DNA from: Aquanectria penicillioides
Taxonomy: Eukaryota; Ascomycota; Sordariomycetes; Hypocreales; Nectriaceae
Direction of reading: 5' to 3'
Assembly (NCBI GenBank): GCA_003415625.1
Contig: PYIU01000003.1
Coordinates: 5,766,001-5,830,000 of the forward strand
Length of the DNA stretch: 64,000 nucleotides
Below, one piece after another: positions 23,709 through 34,318 of the stretch. Position numbers and translations under genes: made by a program. The stretch's first letter is position 1. Each line of letters begins with the position of its first letter. The notes beneath the pieces are model-generated. The model was not told the DNA's origin and did not search any database. It was given only the letters and a program-made list of their open reading frames with translations.

Positions 23709-26700
23709 GGGAGTGGGTGGAAATGCAGCTATCGGTCATTACCATGATAGTGAGCCTATACCTCAAGCGGATAGGGGTCGGAGAGTGGATGCTAGACGGT
23801 GATTTTTTTCAAAGTATAATAGACATTTATATAGAGCAATTGTTACATTTGTTTTATCTTATAAGCTATAATTGGTGATGGCGTGACCATGAGACGAAGC
23901 AATTATGTATTAGCAAGATCCGAGCAAGGGCGTCGAATCCGCCTCCATATTGAAACGATGAGACATGTGCCATGCAAGATGTGACTGCGAGATCTTCGCT
24001 GTTTTTGATTAATGTATTCAAATGTTAAATTCAATTGCCGTGCGGACGGACAGTCATGGGAGAAAGACACATAAAATGTGGGATGACTGTGTCGGAGGCA
24101 AGCGATGTACAACACAACCCCTGAAAAATGTCACTGGAGCAAGTAATTTATTATGGGCCAACCCCGCCAAACATAACCTACTCTGCAACTCTCCCATTTT
24201 TCAACATTTTTAAAAACAGAAAAAAACAAGCAAATGGGAATAATTAATATTATCCGATTTACTCTACATTAAGAAATATTTTTTATTGTTTTTCTAAAGG
24301 AAAAGGTTCATGTTTTGAGCTAGGGTACCCTGCAAATACAGACCCACCACTGGACAATCATTCAAGCGTTGCACTGTAAAGTTTCGACAAGGTGAAGTCC
24401 TAACCAGGTTGCCGTAGATGGAGGAGGAGGCCAGAGCCTCCAGAAAAGCACAACATCATGATCCAAAATAGAAATCGAACGATAAAAACTTGGCTCCAAC
24501 GAATCATGTCACCAAATCAGGTCTGAGCGAAAAAAAACCCCAGGGTTGTTGTGTCAATGGGTGACAGTCGGCTTGGTCAGTTTCTTGGACCAACGGACTT
24601 TATACCTTTATGGCCGATAACCTCTGCAACTGCTGGCCATATGGTGGCTCGTGGAGCTCCTAGCGGCTCTCGCTGCGCTCTCCTCCGGCTGTCGTCTTAT
24701 CTCGATCTTTGTTATCCCCATCCTCACTGCAGATTGTGGTTGGGAGACAGACCACTGCGGGGATTGAGGAACGTGCCTCACTCACTGTGGAGTCGGACTC
24801 GCAAGCAGACCCCCTTACCACCCAACCAACATCTTCCCGGAATAGCCCTGTGCTTTCCGGTACTGAGTGGATCAAGCGAGCCAGAACAAGCCCTGTACAC
24901 AAGGAAAATCCATGACTTGGCCCCTGGGACGGCGAATGGCCTTCCTGACAGGTGCGAGACAGGTCCCTGGCAACCAGGGGGAGGGTCCCTTTCGGTTTGA
25001 CGCATTCGTCGCCTATGGACTCGCCGAAGCCGTAGATGGACACACGAAAAGGGGATGTGGAGTAAACGCCGACCACTTGGGAAGGCTCTCTTATATCATC
25101 AAGGCAACGTGCTGGGAATGGCATCCACTGCGAGTATATTTTTTTTTTTAACGACTGAAGGATAGGGAGGGAATGCCGATTGGCCTTTTGTTCCTGACGA
25201 ATGAATGCGTTTTGAAGGGTTCGCCGTTGTCAGAACTGACAACACGCATTAATAACCGGCGCGGGCTATCGCGGGATACCATTACCTAGGTGCCCGAGAC
25301 CATAGCAATTCAACTTCGCCGATCGGCTATCTCTCAAAAGGCTGCCCGTGCCGGTTATTGCTGGAATTGGTTTATTTTTGTTACGACGCAGCATCCCGAA
25401 ACCTGAATGGAGTCAAGGGAGGTTGAGGTGATATCCGAAGTGGGCAGACCCTCTCTGCTCTGACAATGGTTGCTGTGTGAAGGCCAATGCCACGGCCTCG
25501 GGATGAGCGTCGTCGAGGACCAAGTCTGGCAAAGTCTGGCAATGTTCACGTCACGTTGCAACGTGTTGGTTGGGGTTGGGCACAGAAGCTATCCACAGTG
25601 TACATACGACCAGCCCGTATCCTGGAACAGTCGCCTCCAGGATAGATGGGCATCCACGGGTTCGCCGGATTCACGCCCAAGTTGAGCTTTCGGTTGGTGA
25701 ATTTCCAGGACTAGAAACCGTTATGTCGGCCTGACAATATGAACTCAGTGATTTCCTGCTTGGCGATTCTCGTGAAGGATCAGAGAAGTCGGGGTTTGTT
25801 CTAACAGCATCGCTGCACCTGTCAACGGGACAGGCCCAAGTACGTCGCCGAAAAATGGGCGGGCATTTTAATTTCCCGCCAACAGCACGAAAGAAATGAC
25901 CCCGAACCAATCCTCTCGGATTCATTACAGGCTCAACCAAGCTCTGAAGTGGGCAGGTGTGTGCTCGAAGCTCGGCTCACCAGCGGAACCCGGCTCAGCT
26001 GTGACCAACGAATGCTACAACACGGGGCAACGACCTCTCCTCACCCCACCGCAGTTTTTCATCAAGAGGATTGTCGCGAGGGCGATAACGTGGGCCGGTG
26101 CCGTGAGGATCCTTCTCTTGTGATCGGCCAGCAGCTTCTCGCCAGATCCTCGACGGTATCTTCTGGTGGGATGACGACCGTTAGGCAATGGCTCCAAGTG
26201 GCCCAGGGCCGAGGACTGGTGCCAACTTACCAGACAGAGGTTCATCGTCGCCCGAGCGACAAGCATGGCAGTGCCCCATGCTGATTGGCGATTTATGGAA
26301 GAGCAGATTTTCGCAGCCGGGACTCGGGCTCCAGCAAAACTGCCTGACATGGAATACTACAGAAGTGTCGAAACCAGGGTGCCGCTCGAGCAAACCGCGG
26401 CAACGGTGAATGCGAACCATATGGAGACCATAGCAGGACGTGCAGTTCACCTGACCCAAGACGCACATTCTTTTTTTTTCTCTTTCTTCTGTCTTGTTCT
26501 CTTCCTTCGGCTGGTGACAAAATTCTTACTCGTCGGAACGCTCAATGAACTAGGGCAGGATAGTATGGTCGCATTGTAGAAGGGGTTCCTTGCTGATCGC
26601 CTGTGGGGTTACTCTTGTGCGGATGGTCTCAACCGTTTGAATCGCCGAGAAGGAGAAAAAAAAAGAGGGCGACCAAAGATTGCCGAATAGAGGGCACAGA

Positions 26701-27580
26701 CAGGCTTCGTTTGTGAAACAAAGGCGTCTGGCAGTTATCCGTCAGTCGGGTCATTTCCCGTTTCGGCCACCGTTTGGATGCCACTCTAGCCACCCCGGCA
26801 GTTGTGAGTGATGTGGTGTGATGCTTCGGGACGAATTCCGGCTCCACGGCAAGATAGAATGCTGACGCCAAGGCAAACCGGACTAGTTCCGTTATGCCAC
26901 GCTCGTCAAGTGGCATGACGGCGGCAACGAGATCCTATCATCCATGTAATGTGCTCAACTTGGCATAACATGGATTCAACTCCCTCCAGTTCTGGGGGCG
27001 GTTGCGCATCCTGCTCGCCCACTTGAAGAGGGAGCATACATCCCCTATCCTCGTTCGATGCCCGTGAAGAGGGAGGGTTGCTTTGCATCGCCAATCATGT
27101 TATGTACGACATGCAACCGGCCAAGGTTGAGTGAGCCTGGAGGATTCGACACCTGGTCTTGTATAAGCATCTGAGGATTCGGGGGCTATCGAGATAGGCA
27201 GTCAATAGTGTCTTTTACATTTGTCCTACCGATTGACCGGGCCGACCGCGCGCTCTATGTTTGTATGTATATATGTATATAGGTATATTTGTACACGTTT
27301 GCATTATTTTTATTCTTTTTCTTTCTCCCTCTTCGTCGGGGATAAACCGGTATGCCGAGACAGCGTCGCGGATCGCAGGCATCTGTGACATGCGCATGAA
27401 CATCCCGGTCATTCCGTACCAAAAACTTTAGGCAATATCCAGCTCTGTTTCCGGATCCTGTCCGTACCCCCCAAGCGAGATGTGATGCCTGGACTTGTCC
27501 CTTCCTCTTCCTCCCGCGCCGTGCCCGTGTAACATCTGTTGGTGACCGATGTGATGAGATAGGAAATTGCTTATGCACTA
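23709..27580. other. Long intergenic region without a supported gene
   Basis: About 3.9 kb. Frames up to about 150 codons exist on both strands but overlap each other and show no family motif, intron-compatible extension or codon bias. It includes an AT-rich part (24200-24300), an imperfect 16-bp inverted repeat at 25251-25359, and a T/A microsatellite near 27256-27290. Confidence 0.5.
25251..25359. repeat. Inverted repeat, possible MITE or hairpin
   Basis: AATAACCGGCGCGGGC at 25251-25266 is matched, with one mismatch, by its reverse complement at 25344-25359, giving a 109-bp unit with 77 bp between arms. No transposase or clear target-site duplication was confirmed. Confidence 0.35.
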
Positions 27581-29007
27581 TTAAATTTGTCGTTTGCGGT
27601 TGGGATCTTCCCGTCCTTGGGATATGACCGACACATCAGTTTTGACCATGATGGCACGATCGTACTCTGAACTTCCTTGGCTGCCCGGGCTGCGGTTTGA
27701 TGCAGTGTCACCGCCCTGGACTTTGTACGTTAGTTCGACCTCGTCGTCCTCGATCCTGGAGTGCCCAGCATTGAAGCGACCGACAACGTTGCGGGAATGC
27801 AAGTTCCCTGTCCCCGATTGACCAGTTCTGTCGCTCACGTAGTACGGGCTGCTGCTGGATCCCTTCTTGCGCCCCATGCGAAACAGAGGGGCAAGTGTTG
27901 GTAGGCAAGCGGAGATGATGGCAACGGATGGTTCTATGCTGGACCAGGCGAAAGACGGTCCCATCCACCATGTCGCGTCCACGTTCTTGAAGAGTCCATT
28001 GAGGTAGTAGATGCGGACGATACTCGCGACACATACACTATTGCGAGTCAGGGTTCAATTATGAAGAAGAGGTAATGGCGTGGTAGGGGTAACTTACAAG
28101 CTGCCAAGCAGCATGATACCGACAATCGAAGCCTTGGACCTCTTGTTCAAGTGAAGCTGCAAAATCCTAGGAATAGGTACCACCAAGATAACAATGTCGT
28201 TAAGCATGTTGACAATGCCGAGAAGAAGGAAGAACAGATGAGTATCGATACAGGTGCCCGTGGCTCCAAGATATTGGTTCCAGTAGAAACTGATGGGTCG
28301 GCAAGCGCAAGCCATGGTGATCCATAGGATGAAAGGGTAGATGCTCGTGAGGAAAACCGCTGACCAGAACATGATGTTGAACAACCGGTTTGAATCGGCT
28401 TTGGAACGGAAGAGGCGATGGTACAGCAGCAAAATGCTGACCTTTGTCGACGTGACGGCCAAGGCGTATACGTATGGCTCGGCGTAAACGAGCTGTGCGC
28501 GTGGTCATTATTTTCGTGAAACTCGAATTTGGTGGAGAGAGAGCCAAACTCGCGATGTGGACGTACCTTGATGAGTTTGATGAATCTTTGGATATTGTTA
28601 GACCACACGTGCTCGCCAGCACCATGATTTCCAGCTATTCAGGTTGAAAAAAAAAATTTCATCAGGATAATGGCTCCAAATCGATGCAATGCTTCGGTAT
28701 GGATTTCACTTACCCAAAATAGTCATCGCCACTGTCACTCCGGTGCAAAACTGCCAAACGATGAGCAATTGAAATCAAATTAGTGGCGGTTGGCGAGACT
28801 TACAATGCTGAGAACAATTGCCCAATCGTCCCACCATAGGTTTGAGCCTTTCATATTTCTCACAACGAATCGTAGTAGGACGAAAAACGCAGCAACACCA
28901 AGCGCAACGCAAACGACGATGTTGTACGCGGTAACAATCCGCTCGGTTAGGTCGAGGGTGCTCGGAGGCTCGCCAAAGATGGCGAGGATATGGGCGTCAA
29001 TGGCCAT
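27581..29007 (-). CDS. SAT4/rhodopsin-like seven-helix integral membrane protein
   Basis: Five exons: 29007-28804, 28750-28714, 28634-28567, 28492-28098 and 28037-27581, giving 386 aa with consistent phases. The order of features is typical of the fungal rhodopsin-fold domain family (satratoxin cluster SAT4-like). There is a lumenal N-terminus, TM1 near residues 23-45, the WWDDWAI motif after TM1, a GAGEHVW segment, a KVSILLLYHRLF helix, two conserved Cys in MACACRP, and WNQYLG before CIDTHLFFLL. It ends with a polar cytoplasmic tail of about 100 residues rich in Ser/Gly/Asp. These proteins are plasma-membrane receptors or structural proteins of unknown ligand. The reading frame extends upstream to a TTG at 29085, but the first ATG is 29007. 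The nearest neighbour is the acyltransferase at 30307, divergent from it. Confidence 0.88.
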
Positions 29008-30306
29008 AGTTGCAAAGCTTGGTTGGTTCTCCAACCAAAAGATCAATGACGAACCAACAGCCGTACTCAGTTCGAGGCTGGGCAAATCAGCCTCGCAAGT
29101 TTAGTTTTGCGTTCAAAAATCGCCCCTAACTGTACCCGCGGCTGCGGTACAGGCACACGGGGACTTCTTAATAGATTGTTGGGTCTTGTCATCACGTATG
29201 CAAGGAACGGCGAACGGGCTACCGACTCCATTCTCATGGGACCTTGACTCGATGATCGTTACTGGTCCTGTCATGCAAGCCGCAGCCATTTGGCACCACA
29301 AGGGCAGTAGCCGGGTCTCAAGCAGAAGAAAAACGCAATGCTATGGCATGACAGATCCGCTGCCAGTGCTGCGCCGCAAGGAAACATAGTAAGGGCCTTC
29401 CCAGCACTCCAACCACATTAATTCTGTGTTGGTAAGGGGGCACAGAAATCCCTGAAACACGGAGACGCGGAGTGGACGAGGTGGATCCGGCTCGCATGCG
29501 AGGAGCTCAGATCCTGTGCCGGAGCCGCATCCCCGACGACTTCATCGGAGGAGGTCGGATATTTCGATCGACAGGGAGGGAACACGGGCAACATTGCGGC
29601 TTGTGTGGTTTGCCTGGGTGTGCCCACTTCCTATCCCGGACCGTATGCGGGCTATCGTTCATAGCACGGCTTCTAAAACGGTTGAGCCTGCACCTGGGCA
29701 CTGATACCGAGTTGACGCTACTAACTACACACACGTGGGCTACGTATCCCAAATATACCCTGGTAACGTTCCAATGCCTTCTCCAAACTCCCCCTTCGGC
29801 GAATCCAGATATGCCCGGGTCCTAGCAACCGGATCCCTGGAGTGCCAGGGCACCAGGCCTCGACCAACAACCTTTGGCCCGGCACCGCAGACGTCGTATC
29901 ATGGGCGGGCTCGATGGCGTGTCAGGAGAAACACAATGGATAGTGGCAAACCGTTTCAATTGCTTGGGATCCATGCCTCCTTCCCAATTGGAGAGAGTAT
30001 GCCCCGATTCGACCTCCCCAGAGAACCCAGAAACGCGGCTATCGCACTTATACAGGTAAGGGAAAGTCGCCCGGCTAAGGGAGGACGCCGTGGCAACTCT
30101 CCAAGAGTATATGATTAAGGTCATGTCGTCTTTCCATCTAGCCGACCTGCAGCCTATCCTCGAGTTTGTTTCATATCTTCCCACGTTTTAATCCTTTGAG
30201 AGGCTTTGTGGTCCTACCTTGACTAGAGGCCCGATATTTATTGTCCCAAACCAAGAAAAACTCTTTTCCTTTTTTCAAGGAGCGCATTCATACGTTATAA
30301 ATCATC
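29008..30306. other. Divergent intergenic region
   Basis: About 1.3 kb between the SAT4-like gene and the acyltransferase. Short frames occur on both strands without family motifs. A T/A-rich leader precedes the acyltransferase ATG. Confidence 0.5.
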
Positions 30307-31821
30307 ATGGAGACTGTAGCTCCCATTGAAGTCATCCCCATCGACCAGCCAGTCGTTGCTGAGAAGCACGAGGCTGCCGTCCATGTCACAGAGTTGCCAG
30401 ACCTCGCTCCTCCCCTATTGCCCACCGAGCAGGTTGGTCCTAAGGGATGGGTCCGCAACATCTTCTTCTTCGAGCTGCCAGAGAACTACGACATCGAGGC
30501 CCTTTCAGAGATCCTGAGGACCAGCTACAAGTCCTTCAAGGACCGCACCCCCGTCGCGGGCTGTGAGGTTATCCCCATGGAGGGCAAGCAAGCTGGTCTC
30601 TTGCAATTCCACAAGTATGGTGAGGAGGTCGACGACTTTGCCGTCAAGGATCTCCGTGCCGAGGGTGCGTTCCCTACCTTTGCCGAGCTCAAGGCCCGAG
30701 GCTTCCCTGCCTCTGTCCTCGACCCCAATGTTGTTACCAAACGCGGTCTCGGTGGTGAGTGGCCAGGACTCGGTGACCATTTGACCGTCACTTTGATGCA
30801 GGCCAACTTCATCCGTGGTGGCCTGCTTCTCAACATGTTCTTCCTCCACGCCTACTGTGACCACACCTGCGCCTACAAGTTCACCGAGATCCTTGCCGAG
30901 GAGGTTCGACGTGCCCAGGGCATCCCCATCACCGAGCCTGCCGAGATCCCCTGGGAGGACCGCCAGAAGCTTATGAGGGTCTCTGGTAACAACCCTGACC
31001 TAGACTTGGCCCACCACGAGTACATCGAGCTCCCATTCACCCCCACCGAGGTGCCACCCAAGCTGGCCTCCCCTATCCACCACGGGCATGTCTGGTACTT
31101 GTCTCCCGAGAATATTGCTGCTCTCAAAGAGGAGGCCTCGCCAAAGAATGCTAAGTTGCTGAAGGATGAGAACCTCCCAGAGTTCATCTCCACCAATGAC
31201 GCCCTGACAGCCTTGATATGGCGATCCACAATGGCTGCTCAGCACCCTAGCCTCTCTGTACCTGACAGTGAGATTAGCTCCGATGTCCCAGTTGCCGGCG
31301 GCCCTTCGCAGGTAGCAATTGCCCTTGATGCTCGCCGACGAACTGGTGTCCCTGTTCACAAGCATCTTATTGGCAACATCCTCGGATTCGCCCCCGCCAT
31401 TTTCGACCTTAAGAAGGTCGTGAACGAGGCCTCGCTTGCTGACTTGGCCATTATCTGCCGCAGAGCTGTCGCCAAGGCTGAGGGTGTTTATCTTGACGAG
31501 CTTACCACTATCATTGAGGGTCTTCAGGATGTGAACCGCCTGGCTCCCGTTTGCTTCCTCGACATGCCTGGCAACCACATGATCCAGTCGACGTGGCGCG
31601 AGTTCCCCTTCTACGATCTTCAGTGGGGTCCGGCCTTCGGTGACAACATGCACGCCTTGAGGCCTCCAGCTTGTGGAGTTACTCACACCATGCAGATTGT
31701 TCTGCCTGATCCTAAGAAGGGTGGTGTGGAGGTGTGGGTTGGTGTCGAGAGCTCTTGCATGGATCGGCTCTTGAGCGACCCAGTCTGGAGAAAATATGCC
31801 GATGCCCCTGATGGCCTGTAA
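30307..31821 (+). CDS. BAHD/TRI101-like O-acyltransferase (PF02458 type)
   Basis: A single 504-aa exon. The catalytic motif H-x3-D is seen as HAYCD at residues 181-185, and the second BAHD-type motif, DFGWG in plants, appears as DLQWG at about 437-441. The length fits the fungal trichothecene-3-O-acetyltransferase-like branch, which transfers an acyl group from acyl-CoA to a hydroxyl of a secondary metabolite. Similar proteins serve either in biosynthesis or in self-protection. No polyketide, peptide or terpene synthase is present in this window, so the acceptor cannot be guessed. The gene is unusually codon-biased (C-ending codons, e.g. many AAG, GAG, CTC), which suggests high expression. 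There are no introns. Confidence 0.9.
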   Translation: METVAPIEVIPIDQPVVAEKHEAAVHVTELPDLAPPLLPTEQVGPKGWVRNIFFFELPENYDIEALSEILRTSYKSFKDRTPVAGCEVIPMEGKQAGLLQFHKYGEEVDDFAVKDLRAEGAFPTFAELKARGFPASVLDPNVVTKRGLGGEWPGLGDHLTVTLMQANFIRGGLLLNMFFLHAYCDHTCAYKFTEILAEEVRRAQGIPITEPAEIPWEDRQKLMRVSGNNPDLDLAHHEYIELPFTPTEVPPKLASPIHHGHVWYLSPENIAALKEEASPKNAKLLKDENLPEFISTNDALTALIWRSTMAAQHPSLSVPDSEISSDVPVAGGPSQVAIALDARRRTGVPVHKHLIGNILGFAPAIFDLKKVVNEASLADLAIICRRAVAKAEGVYLDELTTIIEGLQDVNRLAPVCFLDMPGNHMIQSTWREFPFYDLQWGPAFGDNMHALRPPACGVTHTMQIVLPDPKKGGVEVWVGVESSCMDRLLSDPVWRKYADAPDGL

Positions 31822-32497
31822 GCATACATATATTCTTACAAACATCCGTTCCGTGGAAGATGTTGCGGAAAGAAATTCAGAAACAATCAAACAAAAATCA
31901 ACGGCGCTGGCCCACAGTTGCACATGAATGCGAGATGGTTGAACGGGTCAGCAGCTTCTACTGAAAGGCGGCCTGCTTGTCAGAACGGCTTGCGGGCTTA
32001 TCAAACTAGAAACAAGCTCATTCTTCAAACAAATCCCAAATTAATACCGCTCTTCCGACGCAAGGCACACAAGAGAGCTAGAAGTGTGGTGGCGCACCAT
32101 GGAGATTGATTTTGAAAGAGTGTATGACTTGTCGATATGTATATATGTGTCTCAGATATGAAAGTAAATGCTCGGTACATAAGAACATGAAATTGTACAT
32201 TTTGCAATCTCCGGCGGTGCATGTTTGTACGGGGTCCGCTCTGTCGGGACAGCAGGTTCCTGGGGCTCTCTGACGCTATATGTCCGCAGAGCAAGGAACA
32301 AGGCTTGGCTGCAAAACCTGGTTGTCAAAGTAGAAACTAGTGGTAGTGAAAAATGCACCTTGGATGCAGGCATGTAGTATGAGGCAAAATCAGCAGTGGG
32401 TACAGATCTGTCAGTGATGCTGCCGGTGCCGATGCAAGAAGTTGGTTGACAAGATGGATGTGAGGCGGGAAAGGGGATCTGAGACGACGAAGAAGGC
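31822..32497. other. Intergenic
   Basis: Probable 3' UTR of the acyltransferase and spacer to the tRNA gene. A TATATATGTG tract lies near 32138. No gene supported. Confidence 0.5.
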
Positions 32498-32511
32498 TAT
32501 ATTATTAATTA
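32498..32511 (+). promoter_or_regulatory. TATA-like element upstream of the tRNA gene
   Basis: TATATTATTAATTA lies 26 to 39 bp before the first tRNA nucleotide. AT-rich boxes at about -30 help TFIIIB positioning in fission yeast and many fungi. A CAACCAA motif follows at 32526-32532, 5-11 nt before the tRNA; CAA is a common fungal Pol III start site. Confidence 0.55.
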
Positions 32512-32561
32512 GTTGCCAGCGCTTTCAACCAATGAAAGCAATTTGGCGCAGTGGAAGCGCG

Positions 32562-32615
32562 GTATGTCTATCTCACAACCTCGACGGTCTTCGTTCGATT
32601 ACTAACTTGTCCCAG
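32562..32615 (+). other. Intron 1 of the initiator tRNA, spliceosomal type (54 nt)
   Basis: Begins GTATGT and ends CCCAG. A perfect yeast-type branch sequence TACTAAC sits at 32600-32606, with the branch A 10 nt before the end. Length and signals match the mRNA introns in this window. It interrupts the tRNA between the D stem (position 26) and anticodon stem (27). It also contains GTTCGATTA (32593-32601), resembling a B box. Confidence 0.85.
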
Positions 32616-32635
32616 CCGGGCTCATAACCCGGAGG

Positions 32636-32688
32636 GTAAGCCTCACATTCGACTCCTCGTCATGAAGGTCGACTAACAAGCAACTCAG
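32636..32688 (+). other. Intron 2 of the initiator tRNA, spliceosomal type (53 nt)
   Basis: Begins GTAAGC, ends AACTCAG, and has branch sequence GACTAAC at 32671-32677 with the branch A 12 nt before the end. It splits the variable loop after position 46 (AGG|TC). Confidence 0.85.
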
Positions 32689-32718
32689 TCGCACGATCGA
32701 AACGTGCAATTGCTATAC

Positions 32719-32745
32719 ATACCCTTCTAGGGTATCATCTTTTTT
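32719..32745 (+). terminator. Hairpin plus T6, likely Pol III terminator
   Basis: ATACCC (32719-32724), a 5-nt loop and GGGTAT (32730-32735) form a 6-bp hairpin just after the tRNA 3' end. A run of six T follows at 32740-32745, enough for RNA polymerase III termination in fungi. Confidence 0.6.
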
Positions 32746-34318
32746 GCATCGTTTTGTGATTTTTTGCTGTTGAAAATTGCCTTTTGTAAGAGCATCGCAC
32801 AGGCAGCCGAATGAGTCATTTTGAGGTACCTACCTGGTGAGATGAACTGCAGCACCAAGGGCGCCCCACCCCTGGAAATTGATGCACGTCGATACTGTGT
32901 TTGACATCAAATGTTTTGTATTCTTTTCTTGTAATTAATATTTATTGTTTATTGTCCATATCTTAAAATTTATGTTCATTCTTTTGTTGTCAACCGTGTA
33001 TATTTTTTTAGTATTCCTTTGAAGCAGGTTCTGCAAATTTATATTGTGAATGCTTCAATTCCCACCATGTTGATAGAAGAAAAAAGATGCCAAATTCCAC
33101 ATTGCCACGTTCGTCCTTACATGACGAGTGTTGGATCTAATCGCTTCTACAAGGTACATTGCAAGTGATTTTATCTGGAGTTTCTCTCTACCGACAGATA
33201 TTTAAGTATCTTGCTCCTTCGATGCTGTCATGTGGACACCAGGCCAATGAGCTCATCAGTTACCTCAACCATTATCAACAGCACTAAATTTGGCACCCTC
33301 TCGCCGCCTAGTCGCAGCAAAAAGGGCGGGCAACGCTCCCTCAGATGAACCAGCAAGTGGCCAGCGCACATCTCATCACGCCCAGGCCTTACTTTTATTC
33401 TCTATTGCCTTGCACGTCCAGAACGAAATCAGGAGTCAGTATCTATACTTGCTCACGAAGTAGACCGAGCCCTTGAAATCAGCATGCAGAATAAATCATC
33501 TCCTTCAATTACGGCAGACAATCGTCCATGGAAGAGGAGAGCTTGCGGAGAACTTGGTTGGAACTGTAGGTCACAGATGGGTTTATGACAGCCCGACTTC
33601 TTCATATGTGGAGTGATATTCGGTGTCATTGTGCAACTATCTGTGTGCTCCCTCTATCCTTTCTTTCTTTCTTTCTTTCTATTTATCGCCCAGGGGAGTA
33701 ATACTCCCAGCGTCCCTAAAGGCATGGGGCGTGCAGGAGCCATCTGTCCTAACTAAGTAGCTATGTAACAGGTCGTAAGGCAGTCTTGAAGATATCCTGC
33801 AGGTCTAGTCCATTGATGCTTGGTGTTGATCGCGCTGTGTCCTTGACTCTGCCGGTTGAGCTCGTGTCCAGGCTCCTTCCGTCCTGCTAGCTTTCAAGAG
33901 CAATTTGATGATCGCAGTTCACCCATTCCCGTGCGGTTGCTACAGCTAACGACGATAACCTCTAGATAGGAATACGATATCACTTTAAGATTTGGTTACG
34001 AAATATATATTGCGGTAAATGAGACAATTCATATACGATCGCAAACTACTTCTAAACCCCACACCTGCCAAGCCGCGGGTTTCTCCTATTGCCGAACTAG
34101 GCCAATATTCTCCAACAACAAAAGACGATGGTCAAATGGCGTGCTCCGAATCATCAACCAACTCCGCGCCTTCGTGGAGGGAACATGAGGAATATACTTA
34201 TTTAGTCATCTGAAGCAAACTCAGGAGCTCTTTTTATCTTTCAATTCAAAGTCCCTGGATCCTACTCTTAATTGTAGTTCAATCGCTCCCTTGTACATTT
34301 GACACCGACTATCGCAAT
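32746..34318. other. AT-rich intergenic region
   Basis: No supported gene. It includes a (TTTC)n tract at about 33660-33681. Base composition is visibly richer in A/T than around the genes to the left, and it leads into two decayed genes. Confidence 0.5.

Larger units (their letters stand above)
32537..32715 (+). tRNA. Initiator tRNA-Met (CAT) interrupted by two spliceosomal-type introns
   Basis: Exon 1 is 32537-32561, exon 2 is 32616-32635 and exon 3 is 32689-32715, joining to 72 nt. Every stem is perfectly paired: acceptor AGCAATT/AATTGCT, D-stem GCGC/GCGC, anticodon stem CCGGG/CCCGG with loop CTCATAA, and T-stem GCACG/CGTGC with loop ATCGAAA. Eukaryotic-initiator hallmarks are all present: A1-T72, three G-C pairs at 29-31/39-41, and A54/A60 in the T loop. 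Internal promoters are an A box TGGCGCAGTGG (32544-32554) and a B box GATCGAAAC (32695-32703). Insertions follow positions 26 and 46, not 37/38, and look like pre-mRNA introns. Function would be start-codon decoding if spliced. The perfectly complementary arms, split among three exons, argue against a random pseudogene. Confidence 0.9.

Noticed and set aside
24551..25124. Overlapping 149- and 154-codon frames on opposite strands
   Set aside because: Neither has motifs or usable intron extensions; likely chance frames in GC-rich DNA.
32562..32688. Explaining the tRNA insertions as tRNA-endonuclease (37/38 or archaeal-type) introns
   Set aside because: Positions are after 26 and 46, and both insertions carry complete GT/branch/AG signals that the endonuclease does not use.
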